A program made the position numbers and the translations under genes. From Lentilactobacillus rapi DSM 19907 = JCM 15042 (GTDB lineage: Bacteria > Bacillota > Bacilli > Lactobacillales > Lactobacillaceae), in assembly GCF_001436255.1 (NCBI RefSeq), contig NZ_AZEI01000022.1, positions 1 to 63,500 of the forward strand: 63,500 bases of DNA, written 5' to 3'. Below the pieces are notes generated by a model. The model searched no databases. It had not been told where the DNA came from and saw only the letters and a list, made by a program, of their open reading frames with translations. Positions 1 through 7,824 of the stretch are shown here, piece by piece; the stretch's first letter is position 1; every line of letters starts with the position of its first letter.

Positions 1-59
1 GGAAAACCAACAGTTCTAACCTGCCGTTTTCCTACATTTTACGGGTGCCTTTTACACTT

Positions 60-100
60 ATATGCAAGCTTCTGCTTTGGGGAGTCATTCAACTATGAAG
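60..100 (+). repeat. degenerate partial copy of repeat family A
   Basis: The stretch reading ATGCAAGCTTCTGCTTTGGG matches the distal end of the family A repeats found later (compare 38420-38440). The rest of the element is missing or too diverged to align by eye, and it lies close to the window edge. Confidence 0.45.
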
Positions 101-134
101 CCAAGTCGAGCCCCAAAAGCCACAATCCCATAAC

Positions 135-182
135 AAAAAAGCAAACCAATTCAGAAACGTCTCCGAATTGGTTTGCTTTTTT
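135..182. terminator. bidirectional rho-independent terminator downstream of hsp20
   Basis: An 18-base arm (135-152, AAAAAAGCAAACCAATTC) and its perfect reverse complement (165-182) enclose a 12-base loop. There is an A-run on one side and a T-run on the other, so it can stop transcripts in both directions. It lies 26 bases past the stop of the first hsp20 gene on the minus strand. Confidence 0.92.
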
Positions 183-207
183 AGGCCTAATAGTTATGGT
201 CAATTAA

Positions 208-642
208 TTATTGAATCTCAATTTGGTTATTGCTATCCTCGCTTTCAGCAGCCTTTGGCAATGTGACTGTCAAGACACCATCGTTAACTTGGGCTGAAAT
301 GTTATCACGATCAACACCAGGTAACTCATATGTTCTTGACATGACGCCATGACTACGTTCGCTGGCAATTACGCGGCCTTGTTCATCCTTCTTTTCGGAT
401 TCTTGGGCTTGGTCGATGCTCAATGCCAAATTGTCGTTTTGATATACCAAGTGGATATTCTTCTTATCAATGCCTGGTACATCAACCTTCAAAGTGTAAT
501 CCTTGTCATTTTCGGTGATATCGGTCTTCAGGTTACCTTGAACCATGTAATCATTGTCTACATCAGAAGGACTGAAGAAACGACGTGCCATTTGATCAAA
601 GAACGGATCCACATTGAAACGATTCATTAATTCATTTGCCAT
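208..642 (-). CDS. hsp20: small heat-shock protein, Hsp20/alpha-crystallin family (copy 1)
   Basis: A 144-residue ATP-independent chaperone that holds unfolding proteins in the cytoplasm. The alpha-crystallin domain fills the centre and C-terminus (LKTDITENDKDYTLKVDVPG through VLTVTLPKA), and the protein ends in an I-E-I-Q tail matching the I-X-I motif that docks subunits in family oligomers. I start at MANELMNRF because AAGGAGAT lies 8 bases upstream; the open frame runs further upstream but without a ribosome site. It lies 156 bases after a paralogue with the same N- and C-terminal motifs. No clear terminator separates them, so they may be co-transcribed from the CIRCE-controlled promoter region. 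Confidence 0.93.
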   Translation of the reverse strand: MANELMNRFNVDPFFDQMARRFFSPSDVDNDYMVQGNLKTDITENDKDYTLKVDVPGIDKKNIHLVYQNDNLALSIDQAQESEKKDEQGRVIASERSHGVMSRTYELPGVDRDNISAQVNDGVLTVTLPKAAESEDSNNQIEIQ

Positions 643-798
643 AATACCAATCTCCTTTGTTGCATGAATTAACAAGCGTCAAAGGTGGTGAAGCGAGAAT
701 CGCTCTCGTTCCCCCAAAACACAAAGCTTTTTAAAAAGTTTCAAAAACGATGACCCAAATAAACAACCACCCACACCTAATTAACAGCTGTTTAGTAA

Positions 799-1233
799 TT
801 ATTGAATCTCGATATTACCATTATCTTGATCACTATTGGTTAACTTTGGCAAAGTAACATTCAAGACACCATCGCTAACTTGGGCTGAAATGTTATCCTT
901 GTCAACGCCAGGCAATTGATAGCTCCGTGACATAACGCCATGACTACGTTCACTTGCAATTACCCGGCCACTCTCATCTTTTTGTTCGGTTGAGTGCTCT
1001 TGATTAATGTTGAGTGATAAAACACCATCTTGATAAGCCAAACGAATGTTATTCTTATCAATTCCTGGGACATCAACCTTCAACGAATAATCCTTGTCGG
1101 TTTCTTTAATATCAGTCTTGAGGTTACCGAAATCACTGTAATCCTTGTCAAAATCACTTGGGCTGAAGAAACGATGTGCCATACGATCAAAGAACGGATC
1201 CAAATCAAAACGATTCATTAATTCATTTGCCAT
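799..1233 (-). CDS. hsp20: small heat-shock protein, Hsp20/alpha-crystallin family (copy 2)
   Basis: A 144-residue paralogue of the neighbouring gene, sharing the start MANELMNRF, the motif SERSHGVMSR and the C-terminal I-E-I-Q tail, but diverging between. It has the same length and the same ribosome site (AAGGAGAT) as copy 1, which points to tandem duplication. A perfect CIRCE element lies 130 bases upstream, so heat-inducible control by HrcA is likely. A possible -10 (TATAGA, complement of 1328-1333) sits between CIRCE and the start; I do not see a good -35. Confidence 0.93.
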   Translation of the reverse strand: MANELMNRFDLDPFFDRMAHRFFSPSDFDKDYSDFGNLKTDIKETDKDYSLKVDVPGIDKNNIRLAYQDGVLSLNINQEHSTEQKDESGRVIASERSHGVMSRSYQLPGVDKDNISAQVSDGVLNVTLPKLTNSDQDNGNIEIQ

Positions 1234-1348
1234 AATACCAATCTCCTTATTATCGGAATTAATATTCAAGGTACTGGGAAACGATCTTTTTGAATCACGC
1301 TTTTTCGTTCCTCTTTACCTTTCATCTTCTATAGTAATCACCTGACAA

Positions 1349-1411
1349 AAAAATGCCAGCATTTAGCACTCGAAAGTTAAGAGTGCTAAAACTGACATTT
1401 TTTGCTGGCAA
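1349..1411. terminator. long hairpin enclosing CIRCE, terminator-like in both directions
   Basis: CIRCE forms the top of a longer stem. On the minus strand AAAATGTCAG precedes the CIRCE half-site and CTGGCATTTTTTT follows it, pairing with one G-U; on the plus strand the same stem ends in CATTTTTT. The secreted-protein gene (1418-2116, minus) ends just upstream, so on the minus strand this is its likely terminator, while the CIRCE core also lies upstream of hsp20. Confidence 0.7.
1363..1389. promoter_or_regulatory. CIRCE operator (HrcA binding site)
   Basis: TTAGCACTC, nine bases, then GAGTGCTAA: an exact match to the CIRCE consensus, the binding site of the heat-shock repressor HrcA. It lies between the stop of a secreted-protein gene and the two hsp20 genes, all read on the minus strand, so it most likely represses hsp20. 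Confidence 0.95.
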
Positions 1412-1417
1412 TTGTGA

Positions 1418-2116
1418 CTATCTAAAGGCCTTTACCAACTGCTTGATATACTTATCAGTATTGGTTTGAATGGCTTCTTGTTCCTGTTTTTGAACTGCAG
1501 GATCTGTTGCAGGGTCCTTAACGTTTTTACCTTCAGCTTTTGCTTTTTGGTAAGCTTGTTGCAGATTTTGATCATATTGCTGCTTGAATTCTTTTTCCAG
1601 TGCTGGTCGAGAAAACTTGTTGGCAAGTGAATTGGCAGGGCTCTTTTTTGTTTGGTAGAAGGTATACTTCTTTCCTTTATTGCTTGGCAATTGCCCATTA
1701 CCTGACTTAGAAATCTTAACCTGATATTTGTTGGTACTTAATTTGTAGAGATTAAAACTGTAAGTCGTCTTGGTTAGTTTACTTTTGCTGGTGATTTGAC
1801 GATAGTTGGCAGTGAAGGTTCGTTTGTTTTTGCTGATCTTGTTGCCAACTGGGATCCCCGTTGTAAATTTGGGTGTCTTGAAGTCGCCAATAATCATCAT
1901 TGTTTGCACCCCGTTGCTGGTTTTGATATTCTTCCAGTGGAAGGCAACCCCGATTTTTGAATTGTAGAAATAACCGCTGGGACCGCTAATTTCAGAACTG
2001 GCAAATGTATTGGCTGCGTGTGCGGTTGTGGCGGGGGTTGAACCGGCCAATGCCAATCCAAACGATACGGCTGCCGTGGCGACTGTTGCGGTAATCAATT
2101 TAAAAGCTTTATTCAT
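1418..2116 (-). CDS. secreted protein of unknown function
   Basis: A 232-residue protein I do not recognise. The first 34 residues form a Sec signal peptide with a likely cleavage after AHA (TTAHA/ANTF). The mature part is rich in Lys, Ser, Thr and Tyr with alternating beta-like segments (SKLTKTTYSFNLYKLSTNKYQVKISKSG). The C-terminal 70 residues are charged and Gln-rich (KEFKQQYDQNLQQAYQKAKAEG), probably helical. There is no LPXTG anchor, lipobox or catalytic motif, so it is probably released or held non-covalently at the wall. GAGG precedes the ATG. It diverges from the metalloprotease at 2300. Confidence 0.8.
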   Translation of the reverse strand: MNKAFKLITATVATAAVSFGLALAGSTPATTAHAANTFASSEISGPSGYFYNSKIGVAFHWKNIKTSNGVQTMMIIGDFKTPKFTTGIPVGNKISKNKRTFTANYRQITSKSKLTKTTYSFNLYKLSTNKYQVKISKSGNGQLPSNKGKKYTFYQTKKSPANSLANKFSRPALEKEFKQQYDQNLQQAYQKAKAEGKNVKDPATDPAVQKQEQEAIQTNTDKYIKQLVKAFR

Positions 2117-2299
2117 GAACTATTCCTCTTTCCCTGAAGTGAGCTGATCCAAGCGATGATGTTGGATGAGCCAAAATGTTACTAAATTCGCTAATTCGAT
2201 CTAACATAACTATACAATAGTTTAATCAATAGCCGCAAATAGATAATCTGAAAGTTTGGCTATTATCATGCAATGATAACTGAGGGGGGGAGAAAAACG

Positions 2300-2974
2300 T
2301 TGACCCATTTAAAAAGATTCTGGATTCAAATTGTTAAAGGACTGCTTGTCATTCTTTCCGTTATCGGCGTGATTTGGGCGTTTAATGTGAGTCTGGCGCC
2401 TGGAACCATCCACCAATCCACGACGCCGATCGAAAATCCGGATACCGATCCAAAGCCGTCGTACAGCCCCCAAAAGGATTATCACTGGCCCACTACTCAG
2501 ATCCCTTATTATATTAAAACGACAACTTCCCGTCACTACGCTAAAGTGTGGCGAAAAGCTGTCGCTGCTTGGAACGATGTGAAAGTTGTTCAGCTAATTC
2601 CAACGCATCATGAAAGTGACGCCGAAATTATCCTTGGTACCAAAGTAAATTACAAGGGAGAAACGGACGGTTGGGCTGCTTCTGAGGGAGTGGTGATGGG
2701 CTACACCACTCAACGGTTTAGCGATTCTGGGGCGCCGTTATTTGCCGGTTATAATGAAAGTTACCTGATAACTGAGGCAATGACCCGGATGAATTATACG
2801 ACCGTTAACCAGCAAGCCAGCGTTGCCATGCATGAACTTGGCCATGACTTGGGATTGGGTCATAGTCAAAATAACCATTCGATCATGCAGGAAGCTGCCC
2901 CAACATTGTATAATCAAATTCCGCAAGTTGATGCCAATCATTTGGCTCAGCTCTACGCGGGCGTTCCGAAATAG
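2300..2974 (+). CDS. membrane-anchored zinc metalloprotease, matrixin (M10)-like
   Basis: A 224-residue predicted extracellular peptidase. Residues 12-30 form an uncleaved signal anchor, followed by a Pro/Thr-rich spacer and a catalytic domain. The zinc motif HELGHDLGLGH is complete near residues 178-188, with a downstream Met-turn (HSIM) as in metzincins of the matrixin type. I choose the TTG at 2300 because GAGGGGGGGAG lies 8 bases upstream; the in-frame ATG at 2273 lies before that ribosome site. No pro-peptide cysteine switch is evident. It faces the VIT gene with only three bases between stop codons. Substrate unknown. Confidence 0.85.
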   Translation: MTHLKRFWIQIVKGLLVILSVIGVIWAFNVSLAPGTIHQSTTPIENPDTDPKPSYSPQKDYHWPTTQIPYYIKTTTSRHYAKVWRKAVAAWNDVKVVQLIPTHHESDAEIILGTKVNYKGETDGWAASEGVVMGYTTQRFSDSGAPLFAGYNESYLITEAMTRMNYTTVNQQASVAMHELGHDLGLGHSQNNHSIMQEAAPTLYNQIPQVDANHLAQLYAGVPK

Positions 2975-2977
2975 GCA

Positions 2978-3682
2978 CTACGCTTGAAGTAACATTCCTA
3001 ATGAATAGTGAATGATCATCGTGATAATGCCGACGATGACATTTCGAATAATGGCAGTTTTAACAAGACCGTTACCCAGTCGGGCACTTAGATAACCAGT
3101 TAAGGCGACTGAAAGGCAGACCGCTAGAATGGTTGCGGGCCATTGATAAGCGACCGGCGAAAGGGTCATGGCAACCAATGGGAAAATCCCACCAGCTGAG
3201 GCTGAAAAGAGTGATGAAAAAGCAGCGTTCCAGGGATTCATGTAGTGGCCGAGCTGCAGCCCATATTTAATATTCACGATGGTTTCAAGGGGCTTTTTGG
3301 CCATCAGGTCGTTGGCAATTTTGGTTGCGGTCTCTTTAGTGACGCCTTCATCGATGTAATAATCTGAAACAACGCGGAGTTCCTGTTCATAATTGGTCTT
3401 TAATAATTTCTTCTCAGTTTCGACAACCGACTCTTCAGTATCTTTTTGCGTACTAACGGAAGCATATTCTCCTGATGCCATTGAGAAGGCGCAGGCAAGC
3501 AAATCCGAAAGTCCGGCTATGAAGATAGTAAATTGATTGGTGGTTGCAACGGCAACACTAAACAGAACCCCGACAACCGTCAGAATTCCGTCATTTGATC
3601 CCAAAACACCGGCTCGCAATGTGTTGAGCTTTTCATCCATTGTTTGGGTGTCTTTTTTCTTTTTAGAGTGAATAATTGTCAT
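2978..3682 (-). CDS. VIT1/CCC1-family metal transporter (copy 1)
   Basis: A 234-residue membrane protein of the vacuolar iron transporter family (DUF125), whose members move Fe(II) or Mn(II). It shows the family pattern: LRAGVLGSNDGILTVVGV in the first transmembrane segment, a charged loop (SMASGEYASVSTQKDTEE), a soluble helical stretch, then three more hydrophobic segments with NPWNAAFSSLFSASAGGIFPL. Start chosen at MTIIHSKK, which has GGAGG 8 bases upstream. A paralogue lies directly upstream on the same strand, separated by 141 bases. In bacteria the direction of transport is not settled by sequence. Confidence 0.88.
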   Translation of the reverse strand: MTIIHSKKKKDTQTMDEKLNTLRAGVLGSNDGILTVVGVLFSVAVATTNQFTIFIAGLSDLLACAFSMASGEYASVSTQKDTEESVVETEKKLLKTNYEQELRVVSDYYIDEGVTKETATKIANDLMAKKPLETIVNIKYGLQLGHYMNPWNAAFSSLFSASAGGIFPLVAMTLSPVAYQWPATILAVCLSVALTGYLSARLGNGLVKTAIIRNVIVGIITMIIHYSLGMLLQA

Positions 3683-3823
3683 GGAAAATGCCTCCACGGA
3701 TTTATAGTGAATAAAGTAAAACGCTTAGAAACTAATGCATGAGTGTCGTCAATTGATTCCTGTTCTGGGGATTGAGGAGCTAACGTGTAGGTTCCTAGCA
3801 TCCGGAGCTGTCTTCATACGAAG

Positions 3824-4504
3824 TTAGCTACCAATTAAGGTTCCGATGATGAACGTGACCAACATGGTTAGCGTTCCAGAAATCACGTTTCGCACCACGC
3901 CGTGAAATTTATTTGAATTTCCCAACTTAGCCGCTGTATACCCGGTGATCGCCAGGGCAATCAAAACGGCCACAAAGGTTGCTTCAATTCTAATTGAACT
4001 TGGAAACATCGTAATGGCGACAAGTGGTAAAATTGATCCGGTTGGAAATGAAATCATTGATGCGATGGCAGCTGAAAGTGGGTTGGTATACTCGCCAACG
4101 TTAAAGCCATACTTTTGGCGGACCGTTGTTTTGATTGGATCACGATCCATCATTTCTTTTGTTGCTTGATGGGCTAGCTCATCGGAGATCCCATCCGTGA
4201 CCAATTTCTGCTTGACTGTGTTAAACTCAGTATCGTATGAATCAGCTAATGCCTGTTTTTGGATACTGATGGCATTTTTTTCGGAGTCCTTCTGAGTATT
4301 GACAGATACAAATTCCCCCATTGCCATCGAAACAGTTCCGGCAAGCATCCCAGAAATACCTGAAATAAAAATTGCAAAGTTATTACTTGTCGCTGCGGCA
4401 ACCCCTAAAACGATTCCCGCGACGGATACGATACCATCGTTGGCGCCCATGACAGACGCTCGCATCACGTTAATTTTTTGAGCAAGCGATTGTTTCTTTT
4501 CCAT
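3824..4504 (-). CDS. VIT1/CCC1-family metal transporter (copy 2)
   Basis: A 226-residue paralogue of the gene downstream, with the same signature segments (MRASVMGANDGIVSVAGIVLG, SMAMGEFVSVNTQKDSEK, NPLSAAIASMISFPTGSILPL). The pair probably arose by duplication and may differ in metal preference. I start at MEKKQSLAQ; the ribosome site before it (AAGTGGTG) is weak, and the alternative upstream ATG at 4537 has none. The gene diverges from the nitroreductase, the two starts being 108 bases apart. Confidence 0.87.
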   Translation of the reverse strand: MEKKQSLAQKINVMRASVMGANDGIVSVAGIVLGVAAATSNNFAIFISGISGMLAGTVSMAMGEFVSVNTQKDSEKNAISIQKQALADSYDTEFNTVKQKLVTDGISDELAHQATKEMMDRDPIKTTVRQKYGFNVGEYTNPLSAAIASMISFPTGSILPLVAITMFPSSIRIEATFVAVLIALAITGYTAAKLGNSNKFHGVVRNVISGTLTMLVTFIIGTLIGS

Positions 4505-4612
4505 ATTCAATGCACCACTTCTATAGTTTGTAATCATTATTACTTGATACCAATTATTGTAAACCTAAACTCAGTAAATGTAAATTCAAAATGCGGATCG
4601 GAGATGGCTTTA

Positions 4613-5362
4613 TTGACCAACGTTATTTTAGACCAGTTATTGAATCACACCAGCATTCGTCACTTTCAAGACAAGCCTTTAACCAAGGAACAAGTCCAAA
4701 CACTGATTGAGGCCGCCCAGCATGCTTCAACCAGCACATTTTCCCAGCAATATTCGATTGTGAGCATCACGGATCCGGATGTTAAAGCCCAGTTGGCTGA
4801 CATTACCGGCCACCACTGGCTGGTGAACAGCGGTCATTTTTTCGTGATGGTGGCCGATCAATATCGTAACTTGCAAATTGCGAAGGCTCATGACACGGAT
4901 CCCTACATTTTACATACGACTGACAAATTCTTAGCGAGCGTATTTGACGCCGCAATTGCCACTCAAAATATAATGGTAGCAGCTGAAAGCATGGGGCTTG
5001 GTGGCACGATTATGGGCAGTATCCTAAACGATTCTAAGCGGGTGATCGATTTGCTTGATCTGCCGGAGTTGACCTTTCCGTTATTGGGCCTGGCAATTGG
5101 TTATCCAGCCGATCAACCAGAAACCAAGCCGCGGCTGCCCCAAGCTGAAATGCACTTTGATGACAGCTATAAGCTTCCAACAGACTTCGACGAGCAATTA
5201 GCTGAATATGACGCTGATGTTGCCAAATATTATGGCAGTCGCAGTTCTAATGGCCGGATCGAATCATTTAGCCATCACATTGTGGCGGAACTTGGCAGAA
5301 GTCATGAGGTTCGAAAAGAATTGCTGGCAACCATCAAGCGTCAGGGGTTCCTACTTGATTAG
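4613..5362 (+). CDS. NADPH-dependent nitro/flavin reductase, NfsA/NfrA-like
   Basis: A 249-residue FMN-dependent nitroreductase, the usual length for the NfsA/NfrA branch. Typical features are the N-terminal NHTSIRHFQDKPL motif (FMN phosphate binding), STSTFSQQYSIV, the central VAAESMGLGGTIMGS segment and GLAIGYPAD near residue 160. It probably reduces nitro compounds, quinones or flavins in the cytosol. GGAG touches the ATG at 4604, too close to use, whereas the TTG at 4613 is nine bases away; I take TTG as the start, with 4604 as the alternative. Confidence 0.87.
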   Translation: MTNVILDQLLNHTSIRHFQDKPLTKEQVQTLIEAAQHASTSTFSQQYSIVSITDPDVKAQLADITGHHWLVNSGHFFVMVADQYRNLQIAKAHDTDPYILHTTDKFLASVFDAAIATQNIMVAAESMGLGGTIMGSILNDSKRVIDLLDLPELTFPLLGLAIGYPADQPETKPRLPQAEMHFDDSYKLPTDFDEQLAEYDADVAKYYGSRSSNGRIESFSHHIVAELGRSHEVRKELLATIKRQGFLLD

Positions 5363-5395
5363 TGAGAAGAACTATCATTTAATTAGTAAAAATGG

Positions 5396-5424
5396 TTGAC
5401 ATTTTCCTTTAGAAACCTTACATT
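5396..5424 (+). promoter_or_regulatory. probable promoter of the T-box ABC operon
   Basis: TTGACA, 17 bases, TACATT. A second TTGACA at 5438 has no good -10 before the T-box stem begins, so I prefer the first. Confidence 0.55.
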
Positions 5425-5459
5425 TATTAATAATCGATTGACAGTCTTTTGTTTAAATT

Positions 5460-5687
5460 TGACATTGATGAGAAGAGTAGATTATTGCTGAATTGATTAG
5501 CGACCATCGTGGGTGAAAGGGTGGATCAGCGTGATTGAAAGTGCGCTCGGAGTCAAATCAAGCTTGATGAAGCAATATAAACATCTAATGAGGTATTCGA
5601 ATGCGTTTCGAATATGAACAAGGGTGGAACCACGGTAAAACGTCCCTGTAATTTGGCTACGGTCAGATTTACAGGGACGTTTTTATC
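5460..5687 (+). ncRNA. T-box riboswitch, possibly cysteine-specific
   Basis: The conserved T-box AAGGGTGGAACCACG is at 5620-5634, followed by a terminator hairpin (5637-5685, ACGTCCCTGTAA pairing with TTTACAGGGACGT, then Ts). Stem I closes by TTGAT (5465-5469) with ATCAA (5557-5561) and has an AGTA loop-E element at its base. Aligning the specifier loop (GAAAG-TGC-G) on the glyQS pattern suggests the codon TGC (5542-5544), Cys, followed by a purine; a one-base shift would read GTG, Val. It controls the amino-acid ABC transporter that follows. Confidence 0.93.
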
Positions 5688-5734
5688 GCTGTCAATTCGA
5701 CAAAAACAAAATTTTACAAGGGAGATGATTGCAG

Positions 5735-6397
5735 ATGACGAGCTGGGGTATTATCCAGCAAAGTTTGCCAATGTTTGAAAAAGGCTTTGTGTTGACGTTG
5801 TGGTTATCATTTATTGGAATAATTGGATCAATTTTGGTTGGCTTGATCTGTAGTCTGCTGCAATATTTCAAAGTTCCCATATTTCACCAGATTGCCACGG
5901 TGTACGTCGAAATCTCCCGGAACACGCCATTACTAATTCAGCTATTTTTCCTGTATTATGCATTTCCGGTCATCGGCATTAAATTCAGTGCCCAACTTTG
6001 TGGGATCATCGGCTTGATCTTTCTTGGTGGCAGTTACATGGCCGAAGGATTTACTGGTGGCTTTAATGGTGTTTCTAAGGGGCAGCTTGAATCCGGCAAA
6101 GCGATTGGACTGAGCCGCTGGCAGTTAGCCAGATACGTTGTTTTTCCCCAGGGCTTCTCATTAAGTGTGCCGGCCATGGCAGCTAATGTGATCTTCCTGA
6201 TTAAGGAAACGTCGATTTTTACTGTGATTGCCATTCCGGAACTCACCAACACCGCGCTTGATTTGATCGGGATGTACTATCGTTCAAATGAGTATTTGTT
6301 TGTTCTGGTTGTCGCTTATGCCATCATCTTGATTCCGCTGTCTGCTATTTTGACGTTATTAGAAAAGAGGGTTCGCTATGGATCATTCGGGAATTAG
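5735..6397 (+). CDS. amino-acid ABC transporter permease 1
   Basis: A 220-residue inner-membrane permease of the HisM/GlnP (polar amino acid) family. It has an N-terminal segment typical of the family, ISRNTPLLIQLFFLYYAFP, and the EAA cytoplasmic loop ESGKAIGLSRWQLARYVVFPQ that contacts the ATPase. First gene of a four-gene transporter operon behind the T-box. I use the ATG at 5735 (GGAG ten bases upstream). It overlaps the next permease by 20 bases, implying translational coupling. The substrate is probably the amino acid sensed by the T-box. Confidence 0.92.
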   Translation: MTSWGIIQQSLPMFEKGFVLTLWLSFIGIIGSILVGLICSLLQYFKVPIFHQIATVYVEISRNTPLLIQLFFLYYAFPVIGIKFSAQLCGIIGLIFLGGSYMAEGFTGGFNGVSKGQLESGKAIGLSRWQLARYVVFPQGFSLSVPAMAANVIFLIKETSIFTVIAIPELTNTALDLIGMYYRSNEYLFVLVVAYAIILIPLSAILTLLEKRVRYGSFGN

Positions 6398-7067
6398 TGT
6401 GTTATTTGAAGGAACCAATTTCACTCGATTGCTTGGCGGACTTTGGGTAACGGTTAAAATTGCAGGAGTTGCCCTCATCTTGGGACTCATATTGGGCATT
6501 GTCCTGGGTGTATTGAGAACCTTCAAAAATCGGCTGCTCAGGTTGATTTTGCGGCTTTATCTGGAGTTCTTCCGGATTGTGCCAACCGTTGTGTTACTCT
6601 TTCTTTTCTATTATATATTGCCAAAACAGTTGAACTTTAATCTTCCGGCCGATCAGATCGCCACGTTAGTGTTTGCCCTCTGGGTCGGCGCTGAAATGAG
6701 TGACATTGTCCGTGGGGCACTCATTTCGGTTCCAAAACATCAACGTGAGTCTGGCTTGGCGATTGGGTTGAATCGCTATCAGTTGTACCGTTACGTGCTG
6801 ATTCCCCAAGCGATCACCCTTGAAATTCCCGCTACCATCAATTTGGCAACCCGAGTAATCAAGACAACCTCTCTTCTGATGTTGATTTCTGTGATGGACG
6901 TGATTAACATTGGCCAACAGATCATTGAAGCCAATAATCACACGCATCCGACGGGCGTCTTCTGGGTATACGGATTGATCTTTCTATTTTATTTCTTGAT
7001 CGATTATCCATTGTCTTGGTGGGCTAAACGACTAGAAAAAAGGAGATTGGAGCGAACAAATGGCTGA
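6378..7067 (+). CDS. amino-acid ABC transporter permease 2
   Basis: A 229-residue permease paralogous to the upstream gene, with FFRIVPTVVLLFLFYYILP and the EAA loop ESGLAIGLNRYQLYRYVLIPQ. Two different permease subunits imply a heterodimeric channel. The start has AGAGGG upstream inside the previous coding region. The end overlaps the ATPase start by eight bases. Polar amino-acid permease by family; specificity not visible in the sequence. Confidence 0.92.
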   Translation: MDHSGISVLFEGTNFTRLLGGLWVTVKIAGVALILGLILGIVLGVLRTFKNRLLRLILRLYLEFFRIVPTVVLLFLFYYILPKQLNFNLPADQIATLVFALWVGAEMSDIVRGALISVPKHQRESGLAIGLNRYQLYRYVLIPQAITLEIPATINLATRVIKTTSLLMLISVMDVINIGQQIIEANNHTHPTGVFWVYGLIFLFYFLIDYPLSWWAKRLEKRRLERTNG

Positions 7068-7800
7068 TCAGATTTTACAAGTTGAACATTTGGAGAAGTA
7101 TTATCAGAAGCGACATGTTTTGTATGATATTAATTTTTCGGTTGCCAAGGGCGAAGTGGTCACGTTGCTTGGACCTTCAGGATCCGGGAAAAGCACGTTG
7201 ATTCGCTGCTTGAACGGATTGGAGCCCTATCAAAAGGGGACGATCACGTTTGAGGACCAACAGGTTGATCCCACCGAAAAGAACTGGCAACAGATCCGTC
7301 AAAAGATTGGCATGGTGTTTCAAAGTTATGACCTATTCCCTAATTTGACGGTGATTGACAACATTATGCTGGGACCCACGAAGGTGCAAAAGCAAAGCGC
7401 GGATGCGGCCAGAGCAGAGGCCATTCAACTCTTACAACGAGTTGGGTTGGAGGATTACGCTGACGCATATCCACGGATGCTGTCCGGTGGTCAGAAACAA
7501 CGAATTGCGATTGTGCGGGCATTGGCCTTGCACCCTGACTTTATGTTGTTTGATGAAGTCACCGCATCACTTGATCCAGAAATGGTTCGCGGGGTTTTGA
7601 ACATTATTAAGGATTTGGCAGAAACGGATAACATGACAATGATTGTGGTGACTCATGAGATGAACTTTGCTCAAGAAATCGCCGATCGGGTCTTATTCTT
7701 GGAAAATGGTAAGATTCTAGAGCAAACGCCATCTAAACAGTTTTTCGCCAAACCGCAAACTGATCGCGCCCAAGAATTTTTAGACAGTATGGATTTTTAA
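7060..7800 (+). CDS. amino-acid ABC transporter ATP-binding protein
   Basis: A 246-residue ABC ATPase that drives the transporter. Walker A is GPSGSGKST (about residues 39-47), the signature is LSGGQKQR, Walker B is FMLFDEVTASLDPE and the switch histidine is in VVTHEM. Length and motifs match the polar amino-acid group (GlnQ/HisP). The ribosome site GGAG lies inside the end of the permease gene. Confidence 0.95.
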   Translation: MADQILQVEHLEKYYQKRHVLYDINFSVAKGEVVTLLGPSGSGKSTLIRCLNGLEPYQKGTITFEDQQVDPTEKNWQQIRQKIGMVFQSYDLFPNLTVIDNIMLGPTKVQKQSADAARAEAIQLLQRVGLEDYADAYPRMLSGGQKQRIAIVRALALHPDFMLFDEVTASLDPEMVRGVLNIIKDLAETDNMTMIVVTHEMNFAQEIADRVLFLENGKILEQTPSKQFFAKPQTDRAQEFLDSMDF

Positions 7801-7824
7801 GGAAAATTGAGGAGGATTAAATTT

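Noticed and set aside
349-630. Open frame opposite the first hsp20 gene
   Set aside because: It is antisense to a clear alpha-crystallin gene, has no ribosome site, and a similar shadow appears opposite the second copy.
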